Assembly (NCBI GenBank): GCA_934541015.1
Contig: CAKTDC010000016.1
Location: 1 to 64,000, forward strand
Origin: an uncultured Luteimonas sp.
GTDB taxonomy: Bacteria > Pseudomonadota > Gammaproteobacteria > Xanthomonadales > Xanthomonadaceae
DNA length: 64,000 bases
Reading direction: 5' to 3'
Shown piece by piece: positions 18,093-27,160 of this stretch. Made by a program: the position numbers and the translations under genes. Below the pieces are notes generated by a model. It saw nothing but the letters and a program-made list of their open reading frames with translations, did no database searches and was not told the origin of the DNA. Position 1 is the stretch's first letter. The number at the start of each line of letters is the position of its first letter.

Positions 18093-19289
18093 GTGTCCTT
18101 CTTCGCGCATCTCGAACTCGTCCCCGGCGATCCGATCCTCGGATTGACCGAGGCCTACAACGCCGACGCCCGCACCACCAAGGTCAACCTGGGCGTGGGC
18201 ATCTACTACGACGAAGGCGGCCGCATCCCGGTGCTCAAGGCCGTGCAGCAGGTCGAGCGCCAGCTGGCCGAGGCCAGCAAGCCGCGCGGCTACCTGCCCA
18301 TCGACGGCATGCCCGACTACACCCGCGCCACCCGCGAGCTGCTGTTCGGCGCCGATTCGCCGCTGCTGGCCGAGGGCCGGGTCGCGACCACCCAGACCAT
18401 CGGCGGCAGCGGCGCGCTGCGCGTGGGCGCGGAGATCCTGAAGAAGTCGCTGCCGTTCGCACGCATCGCGATCAGCAACCCGAGCTGGGAGAACCACCGC
18501 GCGGTGTTCGGCGCGGTCGGCTTCGAGGTGGTCGACTACACCTATTTCGACGCCGCCTCGCACGGCCTCGACTTCGACGGCATGCTCGCCGACCTGCGCC
18601 GGCTGGAAGCCGGCACCGTGGTGCTGCTGCACGCCTGCTGCCACAACCCCACCGGCGCCGACCTCACGCCGGCGCAGTGGCGGCAGGTGATCGCGCTGCT
18701 GCACGAGCGCAACCTGTTCCCCTTCGTCGACATGGCCTACCAGGGCTTCGACCAGGGCATCGCCGAGGACGCGCTGGCGATCCGCCTGCTCGCCGAATCG
18801 CCGATCCGCAACTTCGTGGTCGCCAGCTCGTACTCGAAGTCGTTCTCGCTCTACGGCGAGCGCGTCGGCGCGCTGACCGTGGTCAGCGACAGCGCCGACG
18901 AGAGCCGGCGCGTGCAGTCGCAGGTCAAGCGCCTGGTCCGCGCCAACTACTCCAGCCCGTCCACGCACGGCGCGGCCCTGGTCGCCGGCGTGCTCAACGA
19001 CCCGGCGCTGCGCGCGCAGTGGGAGGCCGAACTGGGGCAGATGCGCACCCGCATCCACGGCCTGCGCGCGGGCCTGGTCGAGCGCCTTGCCGCGCACGGC
19101 GCGCCGCAGTTCGATTTCATCCAGCGCCAGGCCGGCATGTTCTCGTACTCGGGCCTGTCCAGGGCGCAGGTCGAGCGGCTGCGCGACGAGTTCGGCATCT
19201 ACGCCGTCGGCACCGGCCGCATCTGCGTGGCGGCGCTGAACACGGACAGCCTGGACTACGTCGCCAGGGCGATCGCCGCGGTCGGCTGA
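18093..19289 (+). CDS. Aromatic amino acid (class I) aminotransferase
   Basis: The 398-residue product is a PLP-dependent fold type I aminotransferase of the AspC/TyrB group. Markers are NPSWENH, ACCHNPTGADLT, FVDMAYQGF, the PLP lysine in SSYSKSFSLYGERVGAL, and a C-terminal GRICVAALN. It opens with SFFAHLELVPGDPILGLTEAY, as these enzymes do, which fixes the start at GTG 18093. A TAAAAT element at 18028-18033 could be the -10 of its own promoter. After phhA it would convert tyrosine to 4-hydroxyphenylpyruvate; aspartate transamination is the alternative and the sequence alone does not decide. Confidence 0.9.
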   Translation: MSFFAHLELVPGDPILGLTEAYNADARTTKVNLGVGIYYDEGGRIPVLKAVQQVERQLAEASKPRGYLPIDGMPDYTRATRELLFGADSPLLAEGRVATTQTIGGSGALRVGAEILKKSLPFARIAISNPSWENHRAVFGAVGFEVVDYTYFDAASHGLDFDGMLADLRRLEAGTVVLLHACCHNPTGADLTPAQWRQVIALLHERNLFPFVDMAYQGFDQGIAEDALAIRLLAESPIRNFVVASSYSKSFSLYGERVGALTVVSDSADESRRVQSQVKRLVRANYSSPSTHGAALVAGVLNDPALRAQWEAELGQMRTRIHGLRAGLVERLAAHGAPQFDFIQRQAGMFSYSGLSRAQVERLRDEFGIYAVGTGRICVAALNTDSLDYVARAIAAVG

Positions 19290-19315
19290 GCACGGCGCAG
19301 CGGGGCGGCGCGGGC

Positions 19316-20827
19316 TCAGGCCTGCGCGAAGTGCCCGTGGAAGCCGAGCGGGAAGCTGTACGGCAGCCAGGCCTGCGCCAGCGGGCCGTCGCCGATACGG
19401 CGCGCGTCGAGCACCGCGATCCCGCTGCGCCCGCGCAGCGGATCGAGCAGGGTGCCGACCAGCCAGCCGTCGTCCACGCGGGCGCTGCCGGGACGCGGCA
19501 CGAACACGTGCTCCTCGGCCAGGATGTCGCGGCCGTAGCGGTACACCTCGCGCCGGCCGCTGCCCGGATCGACCATCGCCACCGCGTTGAAGTAGGGCGC
19601 GCCCGCCTCGCCCTCGACCACCGGCATGTACAGGCGCGCGCCGCGGTCGCCGGGGCTGCGCGGGTCGTAGAGCGGGAACTCCATCTCGCCGTGCAGCAGC
19701 CACTCCCAGCGCGCGCGGCCGCTGCGCAGGTCCAGCCGCAGTTCGGCCAGCGCCGGCGGCACCTGCGCCGCCGCGGGCGCGACGTGGCCGCGCATCACCG
19801 CGCCCATCGGCGAGGCGGCCTGGTCGGCGTCCGGGTGGAGCACGGCGCGCACCACGATCCCGCCGTCGCGCTCGAAGGCGTCGCCGAAGTGGTAGGCCAT
19901 CGCGAAGTCGACCTCGAACCAGCGCGCCCGGTCGGGCGTGTCCTTGTCGACCACCGCGACCGGGCAGCCGCGCGCCGGGGCGAAGCGCAGGCTCTCGAAG
20001 AACGCGCCGCCCTCGCCGCGATCGAACGGCGCGAACACGAACACGAGGTGGCGATCGGTCATCGCGAAGGCGTGCAGGTAGCCAGGCTGCTCCACCGGCA
20101 GCACGTGCGCCTGGCGCAGCGTGGCGTCGGGCTCAAGGTGCCAGACCAGCAGGCCCGAGCTGCCCATCATCGCCAGCGCGCCGAAGTTCCACCAGCTGCC
20201 GTCGCGGTCGCGCAGCGGGTGCGCCGAGAACGGCAGCGCCTGCAGGTCCGGGCGCCAGGTCACCGGGCCGATGGTGTCGAGCGCGTCGGGATCGAGCTCG
20301 AACGCCGAGCCGCCTTCCCACAGCGCGAACAGGCGGCCGTCGATCGCGACCACCGCGGTGTTGGCGGGATTGGCGTCGTCGTTGTTGCGGATCGGCGCGA
20401 CGTCCGGGATCGTGGTGCCGGCCACCGGCGTGTTGAAGCGGCCGGCTGCGCGCTCGCGCGCGAGCTTGGGCGTCTCCACCATGCGCCCGCGGTGGGTCAC
20501 GCCGCCGTCGCCGAAGCGCCAGCCGTGGATCATGCCGTCGCCGTCGAACCAGTGTTCGTAGCGGAAGCCGCCGCGCTCGAACCAGGCCGGGCCGTTGCGG
20601 TAGAGCGTGCCGGCAAGGCCCCTCGGCAATCGCCCCTCGACGGCCACGGTCGTCGGGCCCAGGGCTTCGGCCGGCACCTGCCGCCAGCCGGCCATCCACG
20701 GGTGCCGGGCGAGGCCGGCGGCGAACTCTGCCGGGTCCGCGGCCAGCGCCTGGCCCAGCAGCGCGGGCGCCAGCGCGGCCACGGTCGCACCCGGCAGCAG
20801 ATTTCGCAGGAAGCGGCGGCGGTCCAT
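19316..20827 (-). CDS. Carotenoid oxygenase family protein
   Basis: The 503-residue protein starts with a Tat-type signal (RRRFLRN followed by a hydrophobic run to about residue 29), so it should be folded before export. Family markers are LYRNGPAWF, HWFDGDGMIHGWRF, AHPLRD, LHAFAMTDRHLVF and a terminal GFHGHF, which supply His residues suited to the four-His iron centre of the seven-blade propeller. These enzymes split carotenoid or stilbenoid double bonds. The DUF2141 gene lies 10 bp upstream on the same strand and is probably in one transcript. Substrate unknown. Confidence 0.9.
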   Translation of the reverse strand: MDRRRFLRNLLPGATVAALAPALLGQALAADPAEFAAGLARHPWMAGWRQVPAEALGPTTVAVEGRLPRGLAGTLYRNGPAWFERGGFRYEHWFDGDGMIHGWRFGDGGVTHRGRMVETPKLARERAAGRFNTPVAGTTIPDVAPIRNNDDANPANTAVVAIDGRLFALWEGGSAFELDPDALDTIGPVTWRPDLQALPFSAHPLRDRDGSWWNFGALAMMGSSGLLVWHLEPDATLRQAHVLPVEQPGYLHAFAMTDRHLVFVFAPFDRGEGGAFFESLRFAPARGCPVAVVDKDTPDRARWFEVDFAMAYHFGDAFERDGGIVVRAVLHPDADQAASPMGAVMRGHVAPAAAQVPPALAELRLDLRSGRARWEWLLHGEMEFPLYDPRSPGDRGARLYMPVVEGEAGAPYFNAVAMVDPGSGRREVYRYGRDILAEEHVFVPRPGSARVDDGWLVGTLLDPLRGRSGIAVLDARRIGDGPLAQAWLPYSFPLGFHGHFAQA

Positions 20828-20837
20828 GGCGCGATCC

Positions 20838-21266
20838 TCAGCGCAGATCGATGTGGATGGTCTGGCCGGCTTCGCCGAACGCGAAGCGCGCCTCGTCCCA
20901 GGTCGGCTTGCGCATCACCCGCGGGTTGTTGCTGAAACCGTAGCCTTCGACCGGGATGCCGATGAGATTGGTGTCGAGCTTGCCGTTGCCGTTCTCGTCG
21001 TGCATCACCATCACCGCGTAGTCGCCCGGCGCCAGGTCCTCGAACACGATCTGCAGGCTCTTCCCCTCCGGCGCCTGGCGCACGGCACGCACGGGCTTGG
21101 CGCGGTTGTCCCAGCCGGCCTCGGAATCGACCAGGGCGATCTGCAGCTGCCCGGCCTGCGCGCGGATGCCATCGATCCGGATCGACAGGTCGGCGGCGAG
21201 GGCACCTGCGGCGGGGAGGGCGGCCAGCGCGGCGGCGAGGACGGGGATGCGGAAGCGGCAGGTCAT
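20838..21266 (-). CDS. DUF2141 domain secreted protein
   Basis: The 142-residue protein has a cleavable signal peptide (to about AALAA at 24). The DUF2141 domain follows: LSIRIDGIRAQAGQLQIALV, a central DLAPGDYAVMVMHDENGNGKLDTN with a Ca-binding-like Asp/Asn loop, and GIPVEGYGFSNNPR. Genes of this family often sit beside carotenoid pathway genes, and here the carotenoid oxygenase follows after 10 bp, so the two probably act together outside the inner membrane. GGAG precedes the start at 21266. Confidence 0.87.
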   Translation of the reverse strand: MTCRFRIPVLAAALAALPAAGALAADLSIRIDGIRAQAGQLQIALVDSEAGWDNRAKPVRAVRQAPEGKSLQIVFEDLAPGDYAVMVMHDENGNGKLDTNLIGIPVEGYGFSNNPRVMRKPTWDEARFAFGEAGQTIHIDLR

Positions 21267-21417
21267 GGCGATCTCCTGGGGGTTGTTCGACCCGATCCAT
21301 GATCGGCAGGTGTGCCCGGACGCACAGGGGCCGGGAGTCACCGCGTCGACCTGCCGGAAGTCACTTTCTGCCGCTGCGGCATTGCCTTCGCGCGGCGCGC
21401 GGACGCAGCATGTGCGC

Positions 21418-22521
21418 ATGCCGATCGCGCTGCACAGGCTGCTGCAACCGCTGGACATCCCCCTGCTGGTGACCTGGGGGGCTGTCGCGTATTCGCTGGT
21501 CGGGATCGATCCCGCGCCGGGCTGGCCGGCGTGGCTGGTGATGGCGGTGTTCCTGCTGGCGGCGCTGGCCACGCGCCCGGAGACCGGTGCGCGCGCGCTG
21601 GTGGTCCTGGTGGCGGTGCAGGCCGTGTGCGCCCTGCTGCTGGTGTGGCTGGCGCCGGATCCGGGCACCTCGCCGGTGCTGCTGGTGGTGGTGGCCGCGC
21701 AGCTGGGGGTGCTGTGGCCGCTGCGCGTGTGCCTGGCGGTGCTGCTGCTGCTCGACATCGGCCTCTACCTCGCCGTGCTCGGCGTCCACGGCCACGGCCG
21801 CGCGCTGTTCACCGTGCTCGTCTTCGGCGGCTTCCAGGGCTTCGCGCTGCTGGTGGGGCACTACGCGCGCACCGCCGAACGCGCGCGCGACGCGCTGGCC
21901 CTGGTCAACGCCGACCTGCTGGCCACCCGCGCCCTGCTCGCCGACAGCGCCCGCGACGCCGAGCGCCTGCGCGTGGCGCGCGAGCTGCACGACGTCGCCG
22001 GCCACAAGCTCACCGCGCTCAAGCTCAACCTGCGCGCGCTCGCCGCCGATCCAACGCTGGCCGCACGCGGGGAAGTGCAGGTCGCGCAGCAGCTCTCGGG
22101 CGAACTGCTCGACGACATTCGTGGCCTGGTGCAGGCGATCCGCGACACCCGCGGCCTCGACCTGGACACCGCCCTGCGCGCGCTGGCCGCGCCGCTGCCG
22201 CAGCTGCGGCTGGAGCTGTCGATCGCGCCCGCGGTGCGCATCACCGACCCGGCGCAGGCCGAGACCCTGCTGCGCCTGGTGCAGGAATCGCTGACCAATT
22301 CCGCGCGCCATTCCGGCGCCCGCCGCGTCAGCGTGTCGATCGCGCGCCGCGGCGGCGCGCTGGACGTGGCCATCGAGGACGACGGCCGCATCGCCGGGGC
22401 GCTGAAGGAAGGCAACGGCATCGCCGGCATGCGCGAGCGGGTGGCCGCCGCGCGCGGCCGCTTCGAGACCGGGCGCACCCCGGCCGGAGGGCTGCGCATC
22501 CTCGCGAGCCTGCCGGCATGA
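21418..22521 (+). CDS. Sensor histidine kinase (HisKA_3, NarL-partner type)
   Basis: The 367-residue protein has about six membrane helices in the first ~150 residues and a short coiled linker. The HisKA_3 dimerisation region holds phospho-acceptor H191 (VARELHDVAGHKLTALKLNL), followed by a compact HATPase domain with SLTNSARHSGA, IEDDGRI and GNGIAGMRER. It resembles DesK-type sensors of membrane state. It overlaps the response regulator by four bases (ATGA). The signal is unknown; nearby genes are a carotenoid oxygenase and a TonB-dependent receptor. Confidence 0.9.
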   Translation: MPIALHRLLQPLDIPLLVTWGAVAYSLVGIDPAPGWPAWLVMAVFLLAALATRPETGARALVVLVAVQAVCALLLVWLAPDPGTSPVLLVVVAAQLGVLWPLRVCLAVLLLLDIGLYLAVLGVHGHGRALFTVLVFGGFQGFALLVGHYARTAERARDALALVNADLLATRALLADSARDAERLRVARELHDVAGHKLTALKLNLRALAADPTLAARGEVQVAQQLSGELLDDIRGLVQAIRDTRGLDLDTALRALAAPLPQLRLELSIAPAVRITDPAQAETLLRLVQESLTNSARHSGARRVSVSIARRGGALDVAIEDDGRIAGALKEGNGIAGMRERVAAARGRFETGRTPAGGLRILASLPA

Positions 22522-23156
22522 GCGCCGCGCCGGTCCGGGTCGCGCTGGCCGACGACCAGGCCCTGGTCCGCGCCGGGCTGCGCGCGCTGCTGCAGGCACA
22601 GCGCATCGACGTGGCGTTCGAGGCCGACGACGGCGCCAGCCTGCTGCGCCAGCTGGCCGCGCAGCCGGTGGACGTGGTGCTCAGCGACATCCGCATGCCG
22701 GGCATGGACGGCATCGAAGCGCTGCAGGCGCTGCGCGACGCCGGCGACGCCACCCCGGTGCTGCTGCTGACCACCTTCGACGACAGCGACCTGCTGCTGC
22801 GCGCCACCGAGGCCGGCGCCCAGGGCTTCCTGCTCAAGGACGCCGCGCCGGAGGACCTGCGCGAGGCGGTCGCCCGCGTCGCCGCCGGCGACACCCTGCT
22901 GCTGCCGGTCAGCACCGATCCGGTGCGCGCGCGCTACCGCTTCCACGACGACAGCGCGCCGCTGGACACCTTCAACGCGCGCGAGGTGGCAATCCTGCGC
23001 CTGCTCGCCGGCGGCTATTCCAACCGGGAGGTCGCGCGCAGCCTGTTCCTGGCCGAAGGCACGGTCAAGAACTACGTCTCGACCATCCTCGACAAGCTCG
23101 GCACCCGCGACCGCACCCGCGCGGTGCTCAAGGCGATCACGCTGCGGATCATCTGA
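22518..23156 (+). CDS. Response regulator, NarL/LuxR family
   Basis: The 212-residue protein has a receiver domain with the acidic pocket D12/D13, phospho-acceptor D57 (LSDIRMPGMDG), Thr in LLLTTFDD and Lys in FLLKDAAPE. A LuxR-type helix-turn-helix follows (~150-205: NAREVAILRLLAGGYSN, then GTVKNYVSTILDKLG). It is the cognate partner of the upstream kinase by overlap and family. Targets are unknown; the TonB receptor 151 bp downstream is one candidate. Confidence 0.93.
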   Translation: MSAAPVRVALADDQALVRAGLRALLQAQRIDVAFEADDGASLLRQLAAQPVDVVLSDIRMPGMDGIEALQALRDAGDATPVLLLTTFDDSDLLLRATEAGAQGFLLKDAAPEDLREAVARVAAGDTLLLPVSTDPVRARYRFHDDSAPLDTFNAREVAILRLLAGGYSNREVARSLFLAEGTVKNYVSTILDKLGTRDRTRAVLKAITLRII

Positions 23157-23307
23157 GCCCGCGCAGCCACCGGCGTGAAGGCGCGGCGGCGGCGGTTCGT
23201 GGCATGGTGGCGTCCCGTCCCCGCGCCTCCTCCATGACCCGCGACGACACCGCGCAGCGCAGGCCGGCGCTGCGGCGCCCCCCCCCGACCGGTCCCGCGA
23301 CGCCGCC

Positions 23308-25449
23308 ATGACCGCCCTGCTCCGGCTCGCGCCGTGCCCGCTGCTGCTGTGCCTGGCGCTGCCCGCGGCCGCCGCCGAACCACCCGTCGACGAGGCGACC
23401 ACGCTCGACCGCATCGAAGTGGCCTCGACCCGGCTGCGCGGGGTGCCGCTGTTCGAGGTGCCGGCATCGGTGGTGTCGATCGACCTGTCCGACGGCGGCT
23501 CGCGCCCGGGCACGAGCCTGTCCGAGGCGCTGGGCGCGGTGCCGGGCGTGGCCGCGCGCGAGCGGCAGAACTTCGCCCAGGACACCCAGCTGTCGATCCG
23601 CGGCTTCGGCGCGCGCTCGACCTTCGGCGTGCGCGGGCTGCGCCTGTACGCCGACGGCATTCCGGCGACGATGCCCGACGGCCAGGGCCAGATCTCGCAC
23701 TTCGCCCTGGCCGGCGCCGAACGGGTGGAGATCCTGCGCGGCCCGTTCTCGGCGCTGCACGGCAACTCCTCCGGCGGCGTGGTCCAGATCTGGAGCGCGC
23801 CCGGCGCGGGGCCGGCGCAGGGCCACGTCCAGGCCAGCCTCGGACGCGACCACAGCCGCACCCTCGCCGCCAGCCTGCGCGGCGGTGGCGCGGGCGCCGG
23901 CTATGCCCTGGCCGCCGGCCGCTTCGACACCGATGGCTGGCGCGACCACGGCGCCGCACGCCGCACCTGGCTCAATGCGCGGCTGCACCTGGACACGCCG
24001 GGCGATGGCGCCCTGGTGCTGGTCGCCAACCGCTTCGACGCGCCCGACGCACAGGATCCGCTGGGCCTGGCCTGGGCCCAGGTGCTCGACGATCCGCGCC
24101 AGGCGACGGCGGTGGCGCACCGGTTCGACACCCGCAAGTCGGTGCGCCAGCACCAGGCCGGGCTGCGCTTCGAGCAGCCCTTGGGCAGCGGACATGGCCT
24201 GGCGGCGATGGCCTGGGCCGGCCGCCGCGCGGTGGAACAGTTCCTGGCCCTGCCGGTCGCGGCCCAGGCCAATCCGCTCAACGCCGGCGGCGTGATCGAC
24301 CTGGACAACGATTACCGCGGCGGCGACCTGCGCTGGAGCTGGCGCGGCACCTTCGGCGGGCGGGCGGCGGAGCTGACCGCGGGCGCCAGCGTCGAGCGCC
24401 AGCGCCAGCACCGCCGCGGCCGCGAGAACTTCGTCGGCGACACCCTGGGCGTGCGCGGCGCGCTGCGCCGCGACGAGCGCAACCACGCCACCGGCACCGA
24501 CGGCTACCTGCAGGGCTGGTGGCAGGTTGCCGACCGCTGGTCGCTGCTGGCCGGACTGCGCCACAGCGAAATCGCATTCGAATCGCGCGACCGCTACGTG
24601 ACCGCCGCCAACCCCGACGACAGCGGCCACGTGCGCTACCGGCACACCGCGCCGGTGGCGGGCGTCGCCTTTGCGATCCACGACGACCTGCGCGTGCATC
24701 TGTCCGCCGGCCGCGGCTTCGAGACCCCGACCTTCAACGAACTCGGCTACCGCGCCGACGGCGGCGCCGGCCTGGCCTTCGACCTGCGGCCGGCGGTCAG
24801 CGACAGCATCGAGCTGGGCCTGAAGTGGCGCGGCGCGGGCGGCGCGGCCCTGGAGGCGGCGCTGTTCCGCGCCGACACCGCCGACGAGCTCGCGGTGGCG
24901 CGCAACGTCGGCGGCCGCAGCAGCTACCGCAACGCCGGCGGCGCGCGCCGGCAGGGGCTGGAGGCGGCCTGGCGGCAGCCGCTCGCGGCGCAATGGGACC
25001 TGGAGCTGGCCGCCACCTGGCTCGACGCCCGCTTCCGCGAGGGCTACCTGGTCTGCCGCGGTGCCGGCTGCACCGTGCCCGAGGTCCCGGTGGCGGCCGG
25101 ATCGCGCATCCCCGGCGTGGCCGAGCGCCAGCTGTTCGCGCGCCTGCAGTGGCGCAGCGAGCGCTGGGACGCGGCGCTGGAGGCGGCCGCGGTCGGCGCA
25201 GTGGCGGTGGACGACGGCGCCACCGCCTTCGCCCCGGGCCACGCGCTGCTGCACCTGGAGGGCGCACGCCGCTGGCAACGCGCCTCCGGCACCCTGCGCG
25301 CCTTCGCCCGCGTGGACAACCTCCTCGACCGCGCCCACATCGGCTCGGTGATCGTCAACGAGGGCAACGGCCGCTACTACGAACCCGCGCCCGGCCGCGG
25401 CCTGCTGCTCGGCCTGCGCTGGCAGTGGGCGGGCGACGCCGGGCCCTGA
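23308..25449 (+). CDS. TonB-dependent outer membrane receptor
   Basis: The 713-residue protein has a signal peptide (to about PAAAA, residue 22) and a TonB box-like TTLDRIEVAS. The plug domain (about 45-165) shows LSIRGFGARSTFGVRGLRLYADG and LRGPFSALHGNSSGGVVQI. The 22-strand barrel ends with GRYYEPAPGRGLLLGLRW. The short plug and layout recall FecA/siderophore and PupB-like receptors. Ten residues extend past the last aromatic-rich strand, so the protein does not end in the usual Phe or Trp. The tonB-exbBD system for energising it is at 33-36 kb. The ligand is unknown. Confidence 0.9.
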   Translation: MTALLRLAPCPLLLCLALPAAAAEPPVDEATTLDRIEVASTRLRGVPLFEVPASVVSIDLSDGGSRPGTSLSEALGAVPGVAARERQNFAQDTQLSIRGFGARSTFGVRGLRLYADGIPATMPDGQGQISHFALAGAERVEILRGPFSALHGNSSGGVVQIWSAPGAGPAQGHVQASLGRDHSRTLAASLRGGGAGAGYALAAGRFDTDGWRDHGAARRTWLNARLHLDTPGDGALVLVANRFDAPDAQDPLGLAWAQVLDDPRQATAVAHRFDTRKSVRQHQAGLRFEQPLGSGHGLAAMAWAGRRAVEQFLALPVAAQANPLNAGGVIDLDNDYRGGDLRWSWRGTFGGRAAELTAGASVERQRQHRRGRENFVGDTLGVRGALRRDERNHATGTDGYLQGWWQVADRWSLLAGLRHSEIAFESRDRYVTAANPDDSGHVRYRHTAPVAGVAFAIHDDLRVHLSAGRGFETPTFNELGYRADGGAGLAFDLRPAVSDSIELGLKWRGAGGAALEAALFRADTADELAVARNVGGRSSYRNAGGARRQGLEAAWRQPLAAQWDLELAATWLDARFREGYLVCRGAGCTVPEVPVAAGSRIPGVAERQLFARLQWRSERWDAALEAAAVGAVAVDDGATAFAPGHALLHLEGARRWQRASGTLRAFARVDNLLDRAHIGSVIVNEGNGRYYEPAPGRGLLLGLRWQWAGDAGP

Positions 25450-25491
25450 CGCGGCTGCGCGACGCCGGCCGCCGGGCGGCGACCCCCGGCG

Positions 25492-25932
25492 TTACCCCGA
25501 CTCGCGCGGATGGTTGAGCACCAGCCAGTACAGCCCGATCTGCTTGACCACGGCGACGAACTGGTCGAAGTCCACCGGCTTGCGGATGTAGCTGTTGACG
25601 TCGAGCGCGTAGGTCGCCTCGACGTCGAAGGGCTCGTCGCTGGTGGTCAGCACCACCACCGGCAGGCTGCGGGTGAGCTCGCTGGCGCGGATCGCCTGCA
25701 GCACCTCGCGGCCGTCGAGCTTGGGCAGGTTGAGGTCGAGCAGCACGATCGCCGGTAGCTCGCGCGGGTCGCGTCCGCTGTGCGCGCCGCGCGCGAACAG
25801 GTAGTCCAGGGCTTCGGCGCCGTCGCTGGCGACCGCCAGCCGGCCGTCGATGCCGGCTTCGGCAAAGGCGATCCGGGTCAGCTCGACGTCGTCCGGATTG
25901 TCCTCGACCAGCAGGATGTCGTGCTTCGTCAT
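25492..25932 (-). CDS. Single-domain response regulator (Rcp1/CheY-like)
   Basis: The 146-residue receiver has E10-D11, phospho-acceptor D66 (VLLDLNLPKLDG), the conserved Thr/Ser in VLTTSDE and Lys in YIRKPVD. The LNLPKLDG form with the C-terminal FDQFVAVVKQIGLYWLVLNHPP-like helix is typical of regulators paired with phytochrome-type or PAS kinases. No output domain is present, so it must work through another protein. Its ATG overlaps the stop of the kinase gene upstream. Confidence 0.92.
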   Translation of the reverse strand: MTKHDILLVEDNPDDVELTRIAFAEAGIDGRLAVASDGAEALDYLFARGAHSGRDPRELPAIVLLDLNLPKLDGREVLQAIRASELTRSLPVVVLTTSDEPFDVEATYALDVNSYIRKPVDFDQFVAVVKQIGLYWLVLNHPRESG

Positions 25933-26996
25933 GATGGTGTCGCGGCCTCGGGCGCCGGCAGTTCGATATGGAACGTGCTCCCGGCACCGGGAGCGGACAG
26001 GGCGCGCACGCTGCCGCCGTGGCGTTCGATGATGCGCTGCGCGATGGCCAGGCCGAGCCCGTGCCCGGCGCCGGCCTCCGCGCCGTGCAGGCGCCGGAAC
26101 GGAACGAACAGCTTGTCAGCGTGCGCCGGATCGAAGCCGGCGCCCCGGTCGCGGATGCGCAGGAGGAGCCGGGAACCGGACCGTTCGCCGTCGACGCGGA
26201 TCTCGACCCGCTCGCGCGCCGAGGAAAACTTCCACGCATTATGCAGGACGTGGCCCAGCGCCCGCTTCAGCTGGCGCTCGTCGCCCAGCGCGGCCAGGCC
26301 CGGCTGCACCGCGATGTCCGCGTCCCGCTGCGGCTCGGCGTCCTGCAGCTCGGCCAGGACCCATTCGGCGAGCAGGCTCACATCGACCGGCCGGCTCGCC
26401 AGCGGATGCACCGCGGCGCGGGCGTATTCGAGCATGGCCTCGATCAGGCCTCCGGCGTCGGCGGCCGAATCGCGGATGCGCGCCAGCCAGCGGCGGCCGT
26501 CGTCGTCGAGCGCGCCGGCGCGGGTCGCATCGAGCTGGCGCGCGTATCCCTCGATCGCGCGCAGGCTGGCACGCAGCTCGTGCGAGATGCCGTAGCTCCA
26601 GTACTCGTCCTGCTGGCGGTCCCGCTCCCCGGCGCGGGCGTCGGCCACGCGCAGCAGCAGCAGGCACCGGCCCGGCACCCCGGGCAGCGCACCGACTTCA
26701 AGCAGCAGCCGGCGCTCGCCGCCGTCCGGATGGCGCCAGGCGAATTCCGGGCCGACGGCGGCCACGCCGGAGCCCGGCGCCACGAGCGCGTCATCGATCC
26801 GGCGCGCATGCTCCGGGAACAGCCGCCGGTGCGCCGGTCCGCCGACCAGCTCCGCCGCCGCATGCCCGAGCAGGGCTTCGATCCCGGCATCCGCGCCCGC
26901 CCAGCGTCCGTCGACGGCGAGCACCGCGACACCGCGCCGGGGAGGCTCGGCGGCCTCCGGCGCCGGGAACTCCGGCGGCGGGCTCGGTTGCGGCAT
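25929..26996 (-). CDS. PAS-domain sensor histidine kinase
   Basis: The 355-residue soluble protein has a Pro-rich N-terminus and a PAS-like domain (about 28-125: GVAVLAVDGRWAGADAGIEA, then LLGHAAAELVGG). A HisKA domain follows with H139 in GISHELRASLRAIEGYA, and an HATPase domain with HNAWKFSSA, IRDRGAGFDPAHADKLF and GHGLGLAIAQRI. HisKA of this SHELRxPLR type is common in phytochrome-like kinases, here without the chromophore domains. It overlaps the single-domain regulator by four bases, so the two form a module. The start is the Met at 26996; the open frame further upstream lacks protein-like composition. Confidence 0.88.
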   Translation of the reverse strand: MPQPSPPPEFPAPEAAEPPRRGVAVLAVDGRWAGADAGIEALLGHAAAELVGGPAHRRLFPEHARRIDDALVAPGSGVAAVGPEFAWRHPDGGERRLLLEVGALPGVPGRCLLLLRVADARAGERDRQQDEYWSYGISHELRASLRAIEGYARQLDATRAGALDDDGRRWLARIRDSAADAGGLIEAMLEYARAAVHPLASRPVDVSLLAEWVLAELQDAEPQRDADIAVQPGLAALGDERQLKRALGHVLHNAWKFSSARERVEIRVDGERSGSRLLLRIRDRGAGFDPAHADKLFVPFRRLHGAEAGAGHGLGLAIAQRIIERHGGSVRALSAPGAGSTFHIELPAPEAATPS

Positions 26997-27160
26997 GGGC
27001 GGGTCGGCATCTGGGCTCCAGGGAATGTTCAAGTGTATGGGCGGCAATGTCGACGGCCGGTGCACGATCGCCGCAGGGGCCACCGGTACGGCGCGGGCAT
27101 TGGCGCAGCGGCGGCCTCTCCGCCACACTGCGCAGCTGCATCCAGGGGGACCCTCGCCGC

